NCBI RefSeq assembly: GCF_001267885.1
Contig: NZ_CP012382.1
Span: forward strand, 744,001 to 808,000
Reading direction: 5' to 3'
DNA length: 64,000 nt
Source: Streptomyces ambofaciens ATCC 23877
Lineage (GTDB): Bacteria > Actinomycetota > Actinomycetes > Streptomycetales > Streptomycetaceae
Shown: in pieces, positions 26,627-36,398 of the stretch
How positions within the stretch are numbered: the stretch's first letter is position 1
Layout of the letters: every line of letters starts with the position of its first letter
Translations under genes and position numbers: made by a program
Notes under the pieces: model-generated
The model's input: only the letters and a program-made list of their open reading frames with translations
Database searches by the model: none
What the model was told of the DNA's origin: nothing

Positions 26627-27433
26627 GTGAACCGGTTCTGGCAGCCGTTCCACCGAGTGTGGGACCGGCTGGCCGCGTCCTCCCTCGTCCGGCGGGGCCG
26701 GGACCTGGAGCTGATGCACCGGGCCATGGGATTCGCCACCCTCGCGCTGGTCACACTGGCGCCACTGCTGATCGTGGTGGCCGCCTTCGACCCGCTGGGA
26801 CGCGGCGGCTTCGCCTCCTGGCTGTCCGACGGCATGGGACTGTCCGGCCGGTCCGCCCGTGTGCTGACCGACATCTTCAGTCCACCGCCCAAAGTGGTCG
26901 GCACGACGAGCGTGTGGGGCGGTATCGCGCTCGCGGTCTTCGGCGTGTCCTTCGCGGCGAGCGTGCAGAACGGCTACGAGCGCATCTGGGAGCTCCCCTC
27001 CGGCCCGTGGCACCGCGTCTGGCGGCAGCTGACCTGGGTGATCGCGCTGACCGCCTACCTCTACCAGGAGGTGCAGACGCGGACCGCCCTGCACGGGTCG
27101 CTGCGGATCGCCCTGTCCACGGCGACGGGAATCCTGTTCTTCTGGTGGGGTCAGCACTTCCTGCTGGGCAGCCAGGTGCGCTGGCGGGACCTGCTGCCCG
27201 GGGCGATCGCGACCGTGGTGGGCCTGATCGGCCTGCGTGGCTTCTCCTACCTCGTCTTCACGCCGCTCATCCTCGACAACGCGATCAGCTACGGCACGGT
27301 CGGCATCGTCCTGGTGGTGGAGTCCTGGCTGATCGGGGTCGGGTTCGTCGTCTTCGGCGGTGCGATGGTCGGCCACTGGTTCTGCGAGCACCACTGGTGG
27401 ACCCGGAACATCGACCGCGTCGACCGGGACTGA
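26627..27433 (+). CDS. YihY/BrkB-family membrane protein
   Basis: 268 residues with six hydrophobic segments (for example GFATLALVTLAPLLIVVAAF, SVWGGIALAVFGVSFAASVQ, ATVVGLIGLRGFSYLVFTPL). The family (formerly called ribonuclease BN or BrkB) is of uncertain, possibly transport, function. Start GTG at 26627, encoding MNRFWQPFHRVWDRL, has GAGGAG upstream. Longer frames run back through the repeat arrays and are rejected. Convergent with the LacI regulator. Confidence 0.83.
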   Translation: MNRFWQPFHRVWDRLAASSLVRRGRDLELMHRAMGFATLALVTLAPLLIVVAAFDPLGRGGFASWLSDGMGLSGRSARVLTDIFSPPPKVVGTTSVWGGIALAVFGVSFAASVQNGYERIWELPSGPWHRVWRQLTWVIALTAYLYQEVQTRTALHGSLRIALSTATGILFFWWGQHFLLGSQVRWRDLLPGAIATVVGLIGLRGFSYLVFTPLILDNAISYGTVGIVLVVESWLIGVGFVVFGGAMVGHWFCEHHWWTRNIDRVDRD

Positions 27434-27461
27434 CCCCCCTCGCGAAGGCCGACCGTCCCGG

Positions 27462-28538
27462 TCACCCCCGCACGGGCGGCGGCGCCGCGCTCGCCCGGGT
27501 CACCAGCCGGGTCGGCACCAGCGTCGTGCCCCGCTCCGGCCCCTCCTGACGCATCTTGCGCAGCACCGCCTGCACGCAGAGCCTGCCCACCTCGGCGAAG
27601 TCCTGGTGCACCGTGGTCAGCGGCGGCAGGAAGGAGCCCGCCTCCGGGATGTCGTCGAAGCCGATGACGCTGACGTCCCCGGGGACCCGCCGGCCGCGTT
27701 CGTGCAGGGCGCGCATCAGGCCGAGGGCCATCTGGTCGTTGGCCGCGAAGACGGCCGTGCACTCCTCGCGGGCGGCGAGCTCCAGACCGGCGCGGTAGCC
27801 GGACTCGGCCGACCAGTCGCCCCGGAACAGCGGCGGCGGGGTGCGGCCGGCCTCGGTGAGCGTGCGCCGCCAGGCGTCCGTACGGCGCTGCGCCGCGAAG
27901 GAGCCCTCGGGGCCGCCCAGGTGCCACACCGTCTCGTGCCCGAGCTCCAGCAGATGGCGCACCGCGGCGCGGGTGCCGCCGGCCTGGTCGGTGTCGACGA
28001 CCGTGTAGTGCTCACCGGCGTCGGAGTCGACCACCACGACCTGTACGTGGGGCGGCAGCTGAAGGGTCACCGCGTCCAGCAGGTGGACCTCCATGATGAC
28101 GATCACCGCGTCGACGGCGAGCTCCTCCAGCCGGGAGAACGCGCCGCGCACCTCGTCCTGGGTCGGGACGGCGACCGGCAGCAGCGTCACCGCGTAGCCC
28201 TCGGCCGCCGCCGAGGTCGCGATGGCCTCCAGGGTCCGGACGTTGCCCGTGGTCGCCAGCGAGAAGGTGATGACCCCGATGGTGCGGAACTCGCCGCGCT
28301 TGAGGGCCCTGGCCGCGCTGTTGGGCCGGTAGCCCAGCTCCTTCATGGCCGCCAGCACCTGCCGCCGGGTCTCCTCGTTCACTCCCGCATAGCCGTTGGA
28401 GACGCGGGAGACGGTCTGCGAGGAGACTCCCGCCAGCCGGGCCACATCCGCCATCGAGGCCGTCCGGCCGACGCCGCCGCGGCTCCGTCTCGTGCCCGCG
28501 GCCGGTACCGGCGGGTCCGCCGTGGCCCTCTCTGCCAT
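27462..28538 (-). CDS. LacI-family regulator of the galactan operon
   Basis: 358 residues. The LacI HTH and hinge are textbook (MADVARLAGVSSQTVSRVSN through GYRPNSAARALKRG), and the sugar-binding core has VDAVIVIMEVHLLDA, VFAANDQMALGLMRAL and SVIGFDDIPEAG. ATG at 28538; the site before it (GGACGGCGAGTGGGC) is moderate. It is divergent from the sugar ABC/beta-galactosidase operon, and two matching palindromes occupy the intergenic region. The inducer is presumably galactose or a galacto-oligosaccharide. Confidence 0.9.
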   Translation of the reverse strand: MAERATADPPVPAAGTRRSRGGVGRTASMADVARLAGVSSQTVSRVSNGYAGVNEETRRQVLAAMKELGYRPNSAARALKRGEFRTIGVITFSLATTGNVRTLEAIATSAAAEGYAVTLLPVAVPTQDEVRGAFSRLEELAVDAVIVIMEVHLLDAVTLQLPPHVQVVVVDSDAGEHYTVVDTDQAGGTRAAVRHLLELGHETVWHLGGPEGSFAAQRRTDAWRRTLTEAGRTPPPLFRGDWSAESGYRAGLELAAREECTAVFAANDQMALGLMRALHERGRRVPGDVSVIGFDDIPEAGSFLPPLTTVHQDFAEVGRLCVQAVLRKMRQEGPERGTTLVPTRLVTRASAAPPPVRG

Positions 28539-28637
28539 GCCCACTCGCCGTCCGCCACCTCTCTGTCGCCGCACGGTCCCGGCCCCCTGGGACCCTTGAC
28601 CGTCGTCATCGGGGCAGTGTAGACATGCCGCCACCGG

Positions 28638-28653
28638 ATGTTTACGTAAACAT
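28638..28653. promoter_or_regulatory. LacI operator 1, perfect palindrome
   Basis: ATGTTTACGTAAACAT, a perfect 16-bp palindrome with the central CG pair typical of LacI-family operators, 100 bases upstream of the regulator start. Confidence 0.85.
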
Positions 28654-28683
28654 AGCACTCACCGCCCCCTGTTCAGACGGTCG

Positions 28684-28699
28684 GTGTTTGCGTAAACAT
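28684..28699. promoter_or_regulatory. LacI operator 2
   Basis: GTGTTTGCGTAAACAT, two changes from operator 1 and centred 46 bases from it, close to the operon. The pair may allow cooperative binding or a short loop. Confidence 0.8.
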
Positions 28700-28773
28700 C
28701 AAGGGGCGCGGCCCGCGGAGAGCACGGTCCGGCCGACGCCCGTGTTCCAGGACGTGGACGAGCGAGGAACGAC

Positions 28774-29700
28774 ATGACGACGCTGCAAGAGCCGGTGGCC
28801 GCCGAGCCGCGGCCCGCCCCGCCCCCGACGAGGCGGGACCGCCGCTCCTGGACGGGGTGGGGCTTCCTCGGCCCCTTCGTGGCCGTGTTCGCCCTGGTCT
28901 TCCTCGCGCCGATCGCGTACTCGGTGTACCTGAGCCTCTTCCGCGACCAGCTCATCGGCGGGAACACGTTCGTCGGTCTGGACAACTACACCCAGGCGCT
29001 CCAGGACGACCGGTTCTGGGCCGCGATCGGCCGGGTGTCGCTCTTCCTGGCGGTACAGGTGCCGATCATGCTCGGCATCGCGCTGCTGGTCGCCCTGGCG
29101 CTGGACAGCGGACGGCTGTACGGCCGGGACTTCTTCCGCATCTCCATCTTCCTGCCGTACGCCGTGCCCGCCGTGGTGGCCACCCTGATGTGGGGCTTCA
29201 TGTACGGCACCCGCTTCGGCCTGGTCGGCGACATCAACGGCGCGCTCGGCGTCTCGCTGCCCGACCCGCTCTCCCCCGATCTGGTGCTCGCCTCCATCGG
29301 CAACATCGTGACCTGGGAGTTCGTCGGCTACAACATGCTGATCTTCTACGCGGCGCTGCGCGTGATCCCGCACTCGCTGTACGAGGCGGCCCAGATCGAC
29401 GGCGCCGGCCAGATCCGCGTGATCACCGCCATCAAGCTCCCGGCCATCCGCGGGGCCCTGGTGATCGCGACGATCTTCTCGATCATCGGCAGCTTCCAGC
29501 TCTTCAACGAGCCCAGCATCCTGCAGCCGTTGGCCCCCAACGCCCTCACCACCGACTACACGCCGAACTTCTACACGTACTCGCTGTCCTTCAACGGCCA
29601 GCAGCACAACTACTCCGCGACGGTCGCCATCGTCATGGGGCTGATCACCATGGTCATCGCCTACGTCGTCCAGCTGCGCGGCATGCGCAAGGGAGTGTGA
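28774..29700 (+). CDS. Sugar ABC transporter permease (MalF-type)
   Basis: 308 residues, six membrane segments, with the EAA loop YEAAQIDGAGQIRVITAIKLP-like sequence that docks the ATPase. First gene of the operon, with GAGGA before the ATG and the two LacI operators upstream. Imports oligosaccharides with the next two gene products. No ATP-binding subunit is encoded nearby, so a shared MsiK-type ATPase is likely, as in the cellobiose and maltose systems of Streptomyces. Confidence 0.9.
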   Translation: MTTLQEPVAAEPRPAPPPTRRDRRSWTGWGFLGPFVAVFALVFLAPIAYSVYLSLFRDQLIGGNTFVGLDNYTQALQDDRFWAAIGRVSLFLAVQVPIMLGIALLVALALDSGRLYGRDFFRISIFLPYAVPAVVATLMWGFMYGTRFGLVGDINGALGVSLPDPLSPDLVLASIGNIVTWEFVGYNMLIFYAALRVIPHSLYEAAQIDGAGQIRVITAIKLPAIRGALVIATIFSIIGSFQLFNEPSILQPLAPNALTTDYTPNFYTYSLSFNGQQHNYSATVAIVMGLITMVIAYVVQLRGMRKGV

Positions 29701-29707
29701 AGCAGCG

Positions 29708-30658
29708 ATGACCAGTCCCGTCGTCACCGTCTCCGACCGTTCCGCGACCGCGCCGTCCGGCGCTTCGGGCTCCACCCCCAGGCTGCGCACCCCACGGCGC
29801 CGGCACTCCCCCGGCAGGCCCCGGCGCAGCGTCCTGCTGACCGTCCTCACCGGGCTGGTGCTCCTGTACAGCCTGGTGCCGTTGGTCTGGCTCGCCATCA
29901 GCGCCACCAAGACGCAGGAGGGCCTGTCCCGCTCCTTCGGCCTGTGGTTCGACAGCGACTTCGCGCTGTGGGAGAACATCAGCGAGACCTTCACCTACAA
30001 CGACGGCGTCTTCACCCGCTGGCTCCTGAACACCCTGCTGTACGTGGTGCTCGGCGCGGGCGGGGCCACCTTCCTCGCCGTGCTCGGCGGCTACGCGCTC
30101 GCCAAGTTCGACTTCCCCGGCCGACGGGCCGTCTTCGCCGTCGTCATCGGCGCGGTGGCGGTGCCCGGTACGGCGCTGGCGGTGCCCACCTTCCTCATGT
30201 TCAGCGAGATGGGGCTCACCAACACGCCCTGGGCGGTGATCATCCCGTCCCTGATCTCGCCCTTCGGCCTGTACCTGATGTGGGTGTTCGCGAGCGAGGC
30301 CATCCCGACCGAACTGATGGAGGCGGCCCGCATCGACGGCGCGGGCGAGGTGCGTACCTTCTTCCGGGTCGCCCTGCCGCTGCTGGCCCCCGGCATCGTC
30401 ACCGTCCTGCTGTTCACCATGGTCGCGACCTGGAACAACTACTTCCTGCCGCTGGTCATGCTCAAGGACCCCGACTGGTATCCGCTGACCCTGGGCCTCA
30501 ACAGCTGGAACGCCCAGGCCGCGACCGCCGGCGGTGAGGCCGTCTTCAACCTGGTCGTCACCGGTTCCCTCATCACCATCCTGCCGCTGATCGCCGCGTT
30601 CCTGCTGCTCCAGAAGTACTGGCAGTCCGGACTCGCCGCCGGAAGCGTCAAGGAGTAA
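29708..30658 (+). CDS. Sugar ABC transporter permease (MalG-type)
   Basis: 316 residues, six membrane segments after a basic, Ser/Pro-rich N-terminal tail of 40 residues. EAA loop: MEAARIDGAGEVRTFFRVAL. Seven bases separate it from the first permease. Second half of the permease heterodimer. Confidence 0.9.
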   Translation: MTSPVVTVSDRSATAPSGASGSTPRLRTPRRRHSPGRPRRSVLLTVLTGLVLLYSLVPLVWLAISATKTQEGLSRSFGLWFDSDFALWENISETFTYNDGVFTRWLLNTLLYVVLGAGGATFLAVLGGYALAKFDFPGRRAVFAVVIGAVAVPGTALAVPTFLMFSEMGLTNTPWAVIIPSLISPFGLYLMWVFASEAIPTELMEAARIDGAGEVRTFFRVALPLLAPGIVTVLLFTMVATWNNYFLPLVMLKDPDWYPLTLGLNSWNAQAATAGGEAVFNLVVTGSLITILPLIAAFLLLQKYWQSGLAAGSVKE

Positions 30659-30723
30659 CCCTCCCCCGCCCCTCCAACCCTCAACGGTGCCGGTCCCGGC
30701 CACGAAGAAGTGGAAGCACACCC

Positions 30724-32067
30724 ATGCCCAAGCACTCGCGCCGCCTGCTGCGCGCCCTAGGCCTCGTCTGCACCCTCGCCCTCGGGGCGACCGCCTGCGG
30801 CGGCTCCGACGACGGGGACCCGGACCAGAAGGCGGTCTCCCCGGCGGACGTCCAAGCCGCCCTGAAGAAGGGCGGCACCATCACCGTCTGGGCGTGGGAG
30901 CCCACACTCGAACAGGTGGCGACCGACTTCGAGAAGGAGCACCCCGGCGTCAAGGTGGAGCTCGTCAACGCGGGCACCAACAACGACCAGTACACCGCGC
31001 TGCAGAACGCGATCTCCGCGAAGAAGGGCGTCCCCGACGTCGCCCAGATCGAGTACTACGCCATGGGCCAGTACGCCCTGACCAAGCAGCTCACCGACCT
31101 CAAGGCGTTCGGCGCGGGCAAGCTCTCCGCGCAGTACTCCCCCGGCCCGTGGAACGGTGTGCGGGCCGGCGGCGAGGGCGTCTACGCCCTGCCGATGGAC
31201 TCCGGCCCGATGGCCCTGTTCTACAACAAGACCGTCTTCGACAAGCACGGCATCGAGGTGCCCACCACCTGGGCCGAGTACCTGGACGCCGCCCGCGAGC
31301 TGCGCAAGGCCGATCCGAAGGCGTACATCACCGCGGACACCGGTGACGCGGGCTTCGCCACCAGCATGCTCTGGCAGGCCGGTTCGCGCCCCTACACGGT
31401 CGACGGCACCGAGGTGAAGATCGACTTCTCGGACCAGGGCGCCAAGACCTTCACCGACACCTGGCAGCAGCTCATCGACGAGAAGCTGCTCGCTCCCGTC
31501 ACCAGCTGGACCGACGAGTGGTACAAGGGCCTCGGCGACGGCACCATCGCGACCCTGGCCACCGGCGCCTGGATGCCCGCCAACCTCGCCTCGGGAGTGA
31601 AGAACGCCGCCGGTGACTGGCGCGTCGCCCCGCTGCCCCAGTGGAAGACGGGCGGGAAGACCAGCGCCGAGAACGGCGGCAGCGCGCTCGCCCTGCCCGA
31701 GCTGGGCGACAACGAGGCGCTGGCCTACGCCTTCGTCGAGTACGCCAACGCCGGCAAGGGCGTGCAGACCCGACTCGGCAACGGCGCCTTCCCGGCGACC
31801 ACCGCGGACCTGCAGTCCACGAAGTTCCAGGAGACCGCGTTCCCCTACTTCGGCGGCCAGAAGGCCAACAAGATCTTCGCCGAGTCGGCCGCGAGCGTCC
31901 CCGACGACTGGTCGTACCTGCCCTACCAGGTGTACGCGAACTCGATCTTCAACGACACCGTCGGCAAGGCCTACGTGTCCGGCACCACGCTGACCGAGGG
32001 ACTGCGGTCCTGGCAGGAGGCGTCCGTCAAGTACGGCAACGAGCAGGGCTTCACCGTAGGCAAGTAG
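30724..32067 (+). CDS. Sugar-binding lipoprotein of the ABC transporter
   Basis: 447 residues, family 1 extracellular solute-binding protein. The signal peptide ends at the lipobox GATAC (Cys24), so it is anchored outside the membrane. Characteristic blocks are TITVWAWEPTLEQVATDFEK, DVAQIEYYAMGQYAL and LPMDSGPMALFYNKTVFDKH. The gene order permease-permease-binding protein is the reverse of the usual one. Predicted ligand: beta-galacto-oligosaccharide, from the adjacent enzymes. Confidence 0.9.
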   Translation: MPKHSRRLLRALGLVCTLALGATACGGSDDGDPDQKAVSPADVQAALKKGGTITVWAWEPTLEQVATDFEKEHPGVKVELVNAGTNNDQYTALQNAISAKKGVPDVAQIEYYAMGQYALTKQLTDLKAFGAGKLSAQYSPGPWNGVRAGGEGVYALPMDSGPMALFYNKTVFDKHGIEVPTTWAEYLDAARELRKADPKAYITADTGDAGFATSMLWQAGSRPYTVDGTEVKIDFSDQGAKTFTDTWQQLIDEKLLAPVTSWTDEWYKGLGDGTIATLATGAWMPANLASGVKNAAGDWRVAPLPQWKTGGKTSAENGGSALALPELGDNEALAYAFVEYANAGKGVQTRLGNGAFPATTADLQSTKFQETAFPYFGGQKANKIFAESAASVPDDWSYLPYQVYANSIFNDTVGKAYVSGTTLTEGLRSWQEASVKYGNEQGFTVGK

Positions 32068-32157
32068 CAGCAACGGCAGCAACGCGACGCGGCCCGCGGG
32101 GACGGAGTGATGTACGTGCCGCCCCCGCCCCGCACGCACCCCACCGGAAGGACCGCC

Positions 32158-34203
32158 ATGATCTCCACCCTCCTGTCCCGTCTCCAGGACGGGGCGGACG
32201 GTGCGCCCGTCCCCCGTCTGGGCTTCGGCGCCGACTACAACCCCGAGCAGTGGCCGAGGGAGGTGTGGGAGGAGGACGTCCGGCTGATGCGCGAGGCCGG
32301 CGTGAACATCGTGTCCGTGGGCATCTTCTCCTGGGCCCGGCTCCAGCCGGGGCCCGACGTCTGGGACTTCGCCTGGCTGGACGACGTCATGGACCTGCTG
32401 CACCGCAACGGCGTAGGGGTCGACCTCGCCACCGCCACCGCGTCCCCGCCGCCGTGGCTGACCACGGCGCATCCGGAGATCCTCCCGGTGACCGACCGGG
32501 GCGAGACGCTGTGGCCGGGCGCTCGCCAGCACTGGCGCCCCACCTCGCCGGTCTTCCGCGAGCACGCCCTGCGCCTGGTCAGGGAGATGGCGACCCGCTA
32601 CGCCGGCCATCCGGCCCTGGTCGCCTGGCACGTCAACAACGAGCTGGGCTGCCACAACGTGTACGACTTCTCGGACGACGCGGCCCGCGCCTTCCGCGAC
32701 TGGCTGCGCGCGCGGTACACCACGCTGGACGCCCTCAACCACGCCTGGGGTACGGCGTTCTGGTCGCAGCGCTACAGCGACTGGGAGCAGATCCTGCCGC
32801 CGCGGCTGGCGGCCTCCCACCCGAACCCGACCCAGCAGCTGGACTTCAAGCGCTTCTCGTCGGACGCGTTGAAGGACCACCTGCGCGCGGAGCGCCGGGT
32901 GCTGCGGGAGCTGACCCCGGACGTCCCCGTCACCACCAACTTCATGGTGATGCCCGGCACCAAGGGCATGAACTACGCGGACTGGGCGGACGAGGTGGAC
33001 TTCGTCGCCAACGACCACTACGTCGTGCCGAGCGGCCGGGAACGCGACGAGCTGTCGTTCTCGGCGAACCTCACCAGTGGGATCGCCGGCGGCCGGCCCT
33101 GGTTCCTGATGGAGCACTCGACGAGCGCGGTGAACTGGCAGCCGGTCAACCTGGCCAAGCGACCGGGTGAGCTGGCCCGGGACTCGCTGACGCACGTGGC
33201 CCACGGCGCGGACGCGGTCTGCTTCTTCCAGTGGCGCCAGTCCGCGGCCGGCGCCGAGAAGTACCACTCGGCGATGGTCCCGCACGCCGGCGCCGACAGC
33301 GACCTGTTCCGCGCGGTGACCGCGCTCGGCGACACCCTGAAGGCCCTGGCGCCGGTCGCGGGCAGCGAGCGGGAGCCCGCCGAGGTCGGCATCCTCTTCG
33401 ACTGGGAGTCGTGGTGGGCGAGCGAGCAGGACTCGCACCCCACGTCGCTGCTCGACTACCACCGGGAGGCGCTCGACTGGTACTCCGCGCTGCTCTCCCT
33501 GGGCGTCCGCGCCGACGTCGTCACCACCGGCGCCGACCTGAGCCGCCACCGGATGCTGATCGCGCCCGTACTGCACCTGGTCCCGGCCGAGCTCGCCAAG
33601 GACCTCACCCGCTACGCCGAGCAGGGCGGCCACCTGGTCACCACGTACTTCTCCGGTGTCGTCGACGAGAACGACCACATCTGGCTCGGCGGCTACCCGG
33701 GCGCCCTGCGGGACCTGCTCGGCATCCGCGTCGAGGAGTTCGGCCCGCTGCCCGCCGGGCAGTCCGTGGAGCTGGACGACGCGAGCACCGGCACCCTGTG
33801 GACCGACCACATCACGGTCACCGCACCGCGGACCGAGGTGCTGGCCGGCTACCGCACCGGCCCGCACGCGGGCCGCCCGGCCGTCACCCGGCGCGCGGCC
33901 GGCAGCGGTTCGGCCGCCTACGTCTCGACGCGGCTCGGCGCCGAGGGTCTGGCCTCGCTGCTGCCGCGGCTGCTCGAACCGGCCGGGGTGACGAGCGAGC
34001 TGCCCGCCGCCGTCCACGGATCGGTGGAGGCCACCGTGCGGCGCGGCCCCGGCGGCCGGTTCCTGTTCCTGGTCAACCGGACCGACGAGGCCGTGACCGT
34101 CCCCGGGCTCGCCGGCGAGGTCCTGGTGGGCGCCACCGGAGGCGACGGCTCCGTCGTCCTCGGCCCCAGGGACGTCGCCGTGCTGCGCACGTCCGCCGCC
34201 TGA
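32158..34203 (+). CDS. GH42 beta-galactosidase
   Basis: 681 residues, cytoplasmic (no signal peptide). GH42 architecture: TIM barrel (1-390), trimerisation domain and beta domain. Acid/base Glu162 in AWHVNNELGCHN and nucleophile Glu319 in PWFLMEHSTSAVNWQ. GGAAGGA precedes the ATG at 32158; the extended frame from 32107 is only leader sequence. It would hydrolyse imported beta-galactosides to galactose. From memory it corresponds to the beta-galactosidase of S. coelicolor in the same setting. Confidence 0.92.
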   Translation: MISTLLSRLQDGADGAPVPRLGFGADYNPEQWPREVWEEDVRLMREAGVNIVSVGIFSWARLQPGPDVWDFAWLDDVMDLLHRNGVGVDLATATASPPPWLTTAHPEILPVTDRGETLWPGARQHWRPTSPVFREHALRLVREMATRYAGHPALVAWHVNNELGCHNVYDFSDDAARAFRDWLRARYTTLDALNHAWGTAFWSQRYSDWEQILPPRLAASHPNPTQQLDFKRFSSDALKDHLRAERRVLRELTPDVPVTTNFMVMPGTKGMNYADWADEVDFVANDHYVVPSGRERDELSFSANLTSGIAGGRPWFLMEHSTSAVNWQPVNLAKRPGELARDSLTHVAHGADAVCFFQWRQSAAGAEKYHSAMVPHAGADSDLFRAVTALGDTLKALAPVAGSEREPAEVGILFDWESWWASEQDSHPTSLLDYHREALDWYSALLSLGVRADVVTTGADLSRHRMLIAPVLHLVPAELAKDLTRYAEQGGHLVTTYFSGVVDENDHIWLGGYPGALRDLLGIRVEEFGPLPAGQSVELDDASTGTLWTDHITVTAPRTEVLAGYRTGPHAGRPAVTRRAAGSGSAAYVSTRLGAEGLASLLPRLLEPAGVTSELPAAVHGSVEATVRRGPGGRFLFLVNRTDEAVTVPGLAGEVLVGATGGDGSVVLGPRDVAVLRTSAA

Positions 34204-34228
34204 GCGCTCACCCGCGCCTCTCACGACT

Positions 34229-34255
34229 CCTCGGAGCGCACCGACCGCTCCGAGG
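34229..34255. promoter_or_regulatory. Intercistronic hairpin between GH42 and GH30 genes
   Basis: Perfect 10-bp stem CCTCGGAGCG / CGCTCCGAGG with a 7-base loop in the 124-base gap. It may act as a partial terminator or as an mRNA stabiliser that adjusts the expression of the secreted enzyme. Confidence 0.5.
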
Positions 34256-34327
34256 CCGCCCCCTGCTGCCCGGACACCGGCGGCAGGGGCCACCGCAGCG
34301 ACCACACCTTCCCGTTGGGAGCACACG

Positions 34328-36376
34328 ATGGCACGCCGTACCCGCAGCAGACGCCTCCTCGGGGCCGCCGCCCTCACCGCCCTGGCCACGGGGGCCGCCC
34401 TGATCAGCGTCCCCGCCCAGGCCGAACCCGCCGCGGCCGCCGCCTCGGTCACCGTACGGCCGGACCCGTCGTACCAGCAGGAGAGGTTCGAGGGCTGGGG
34501 CACCAGCCTGGTCTGGTTCGCCAACGCCACCGGCGACTACCCGTCCGAGATCCGGGAGAAGCTGGCCCGGCTCCTCTTCGGCGACGACGGCCTGGGGCTG
34601 AACATCGCCCGTTACAACATCGGCGGCGGCAACGCGCCGGACGTCCGGGACTACCTGCGGGCCGGCGGCGCCGTCGAGGGCTGGTGGAAGGCGCCCGCGG
34701 GCACCACCCGCGAGGACACCGACTGGTGGAGCGCCGACGACCCGGCCGACTGGAACGAGGACGCCGACGCGACCCAGCGCTGGTGGGTCGAGCGCATCAA
34801 GGACGACATCGACCACTGGGAGACGTTCAGCAACTCCCCGCCCTGGTTCATGACCGTCAGCGGCTACGTCTCCGGCGGCTTCGACTCCTCGGCCGACCAG
34901 CTGAAGTCCGAGTCGGTCGACGACTTCGCCGCCTACGTGGCCGGGGCGACCCGGCGGCTGGAGAAGGCGGAGGGCATCGAGGTCGACACCGTCGATCCGT
35001 TCAACGAGCCCAACACCTCGTACTGGGGCACACGGCTGGGCGCGGACGGCGAGCCCGTCGGCGGTCGGCAGGAGGGCGCCCACATGGGGCCCGAGCTCCA
35101 GCGCAAGGTCCTGCGGGCCCTGGCCCCCGCGTTGAGGAAGGCGAAGGTCGGGGCGGACATCTCGGCGATGGACGAGACCAACCCGGGCACCTTCGCGCAG
35201 AACTGGAACGCCTACGCGCCGGCCGACCGCGACCTCGTCGACCAGATGAACGTCCACACCTACGGCACCGGGCAGCGCACCACCGTGCGGGACCTGTCCA
35301 AGGCCGCGGACAAGCCGCTGTGGATGAGCGAGGTCGGCGGCGACTGGGGCGACGGCCAGGACTTCGAGGACATGCGGCCCGGCCTCGGACTCGCCCAGCA
35401 GATCGTCGACGATCTGCGTGAACTGGAGCCGCGCGCCTGGGTGTTCTGGCAGCCCGTCGAGGACTACGACAACATGAAGCCGGGTGGTGAGTCGGCGAAG
35501 GGCGGCAACTGGGGCAGCATCCAGCTCCCGTTCGACTGCACCGCCGAGGACACCCTCGAGACGTGCCCGATCCGCACCAACACCAAGTTCGACACCGCGC
35601 GCAACTTCACCCACTTCATCAAGCCCGGCGACCGGCTCATCAGGACCGACGACACCTCCAGCGCCGCCGCCGTCACCCGCGACGGCAAGGGCGCCTCGCT
35701 CGTCCACGTCAACCGCACCGGCGAGGCCCGCACGGTCACCGTCGACCTGTCGAAGTTCCGCGACGTGAGCCGTGGGGCCACCGTCACCCCGGTCGTGACC
35801 AGCGCCGACGGCAAGCTCGTACGGCAGGCCCCGGTCAGGGTGAGCGACCGCACGGCCACCGTCACCGTGCCGGCCCAGTCCGTCACCTCCTTCGCGATCA
35901 AGGGTGTCTCGGGCGTCGCGAAGGACGCCGCCCCGCTGCGCAAGGGCCACACCTACACCCTGACCGGCGTCCAGAGCGGCAAGGCCGTCACCGTCGGGGA
36001 GAACGGCACGGACCTGGTCCTCGGCACCGAGGCCGGCGCCGGCGCCCAGCGGTGGCGGCTGAGCGCGGTGCGCCAGGACAGCGGCGTCCTCGACCGCCAC
36101 GTGTTCACCAACCCGCAGGACGGGACGCGGCTGGCCGTGCGCGACGACGTCCCGGTGACCGAACCCGACACCGGCAAGCGCGACCGGGCCGCGGAATGGA
36201 TCATGTCGACCACCGGTGACGGCACCTGGACCCTGGTCAACGCGGGCACCGGGCGCCTGCTCGAGGTCGGCGGCCAGGCGACGCACGAGGGTGCCGCCGT
36301 CACGACGTGGCCGCCCAACTCCGGCGCCAACCAGCGCTGGACGGTGACCGACGTGACCACCCGGCACACCGGCTGA
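34328..36376 (+). CDS. Secreted GH30 endo-beta-1,6-galactanase-like enzyme with ricin-type domain
   Basis: 682 residues. The signal peptide MARRTRSRRLLGAAALTALA has an SRRLL twin-arginine-like start and ends near VPAQAEPA. The GH30 barrel and beta-side domain follow (ERFEGWGTSLVWFANATGD; SNSPPWFMTVSGYVSGG), with acid/base Glu227 in DPFNEPNTSYWG and nucleophile Glu335 in PLWMSEVGGDWGDG. The C-terminal 140 residues form a ricin-type (CBM13-like) trefoil ending in NSGANQRWTV. It resembles, from memory, the endo-beta-1,6-galactanase of S. avermitilis, which acts on arabinogalactan side chains. Other GH30 specificities are possible. Confidence 0.88.
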   Translation: MARRTRSRRLLGAAALTALATGAALISVPAQAEPAAAAASVTVRPDPSYQQERFEGWGTSLVWFANATGDYPSEIREKLARLLFGDDGLGLNIARYNIGGGNAPDVRDYLRAGGAVEGWWKAPAGTTREDTDWWSADDPADWNEDADATQRWWVERIKDDIDHWETFSNSPPWFMTVSGYVSGGFDSSADQLKSESVDDFAAYVAGATRRLEKAEGIEVDTVDPFNEPNTSYWGTRLGADGEPVGGRQEGAHMGPELQRKVLRALAPALRKAKVGADISAMDETNPGTFAQNWNAYAPADRDLVDQMNVHTYGTGQRTTVRDLSKAADKPLWMSEVGGDWGDGQDFEDMRPGLGLAQQIVDDLRELEPRAWVFWQPVEDYDNMKPGGESAKGGNWGSIQLPFDCTAEDTLETCPIRTNTKFDTARNFTHFIKPGDRLIRTDDTSSAAAVTRDGKGASLVHVNRTGEARTVTVDLSKFRDVSRGATVTPVVTSADGKLVRQAPVRVSDRTATVTVPAQSVTSFAIKGVSGVAKDAAPLRKGHTYTLTGVQSGKAVTVGENGTDLVLGTEAGAGAQRWRLSAVRQDSGVLDRHVFTNPQDGTRLAVRDDVPVTEPDTGKRDRAAEWIMSTTGDGTWTLVNAGTGRLLEVGGQATHEGAAVTTWPPNSGANQRWTVTDVTTRHTG

Positions 36377-36398
36377 CACCCCTCACTCGCCTACGGCT

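Noticed and set aside
30757..34530. Open antisense frame of 1257 codons opposite the binding protein and beta-galactosidase genes
   Set aside because: It mirrors well-supported plus-strand genes; Gly/Val/Arg-rich translation with no domain, a usual artefact of high-GC codon bias.
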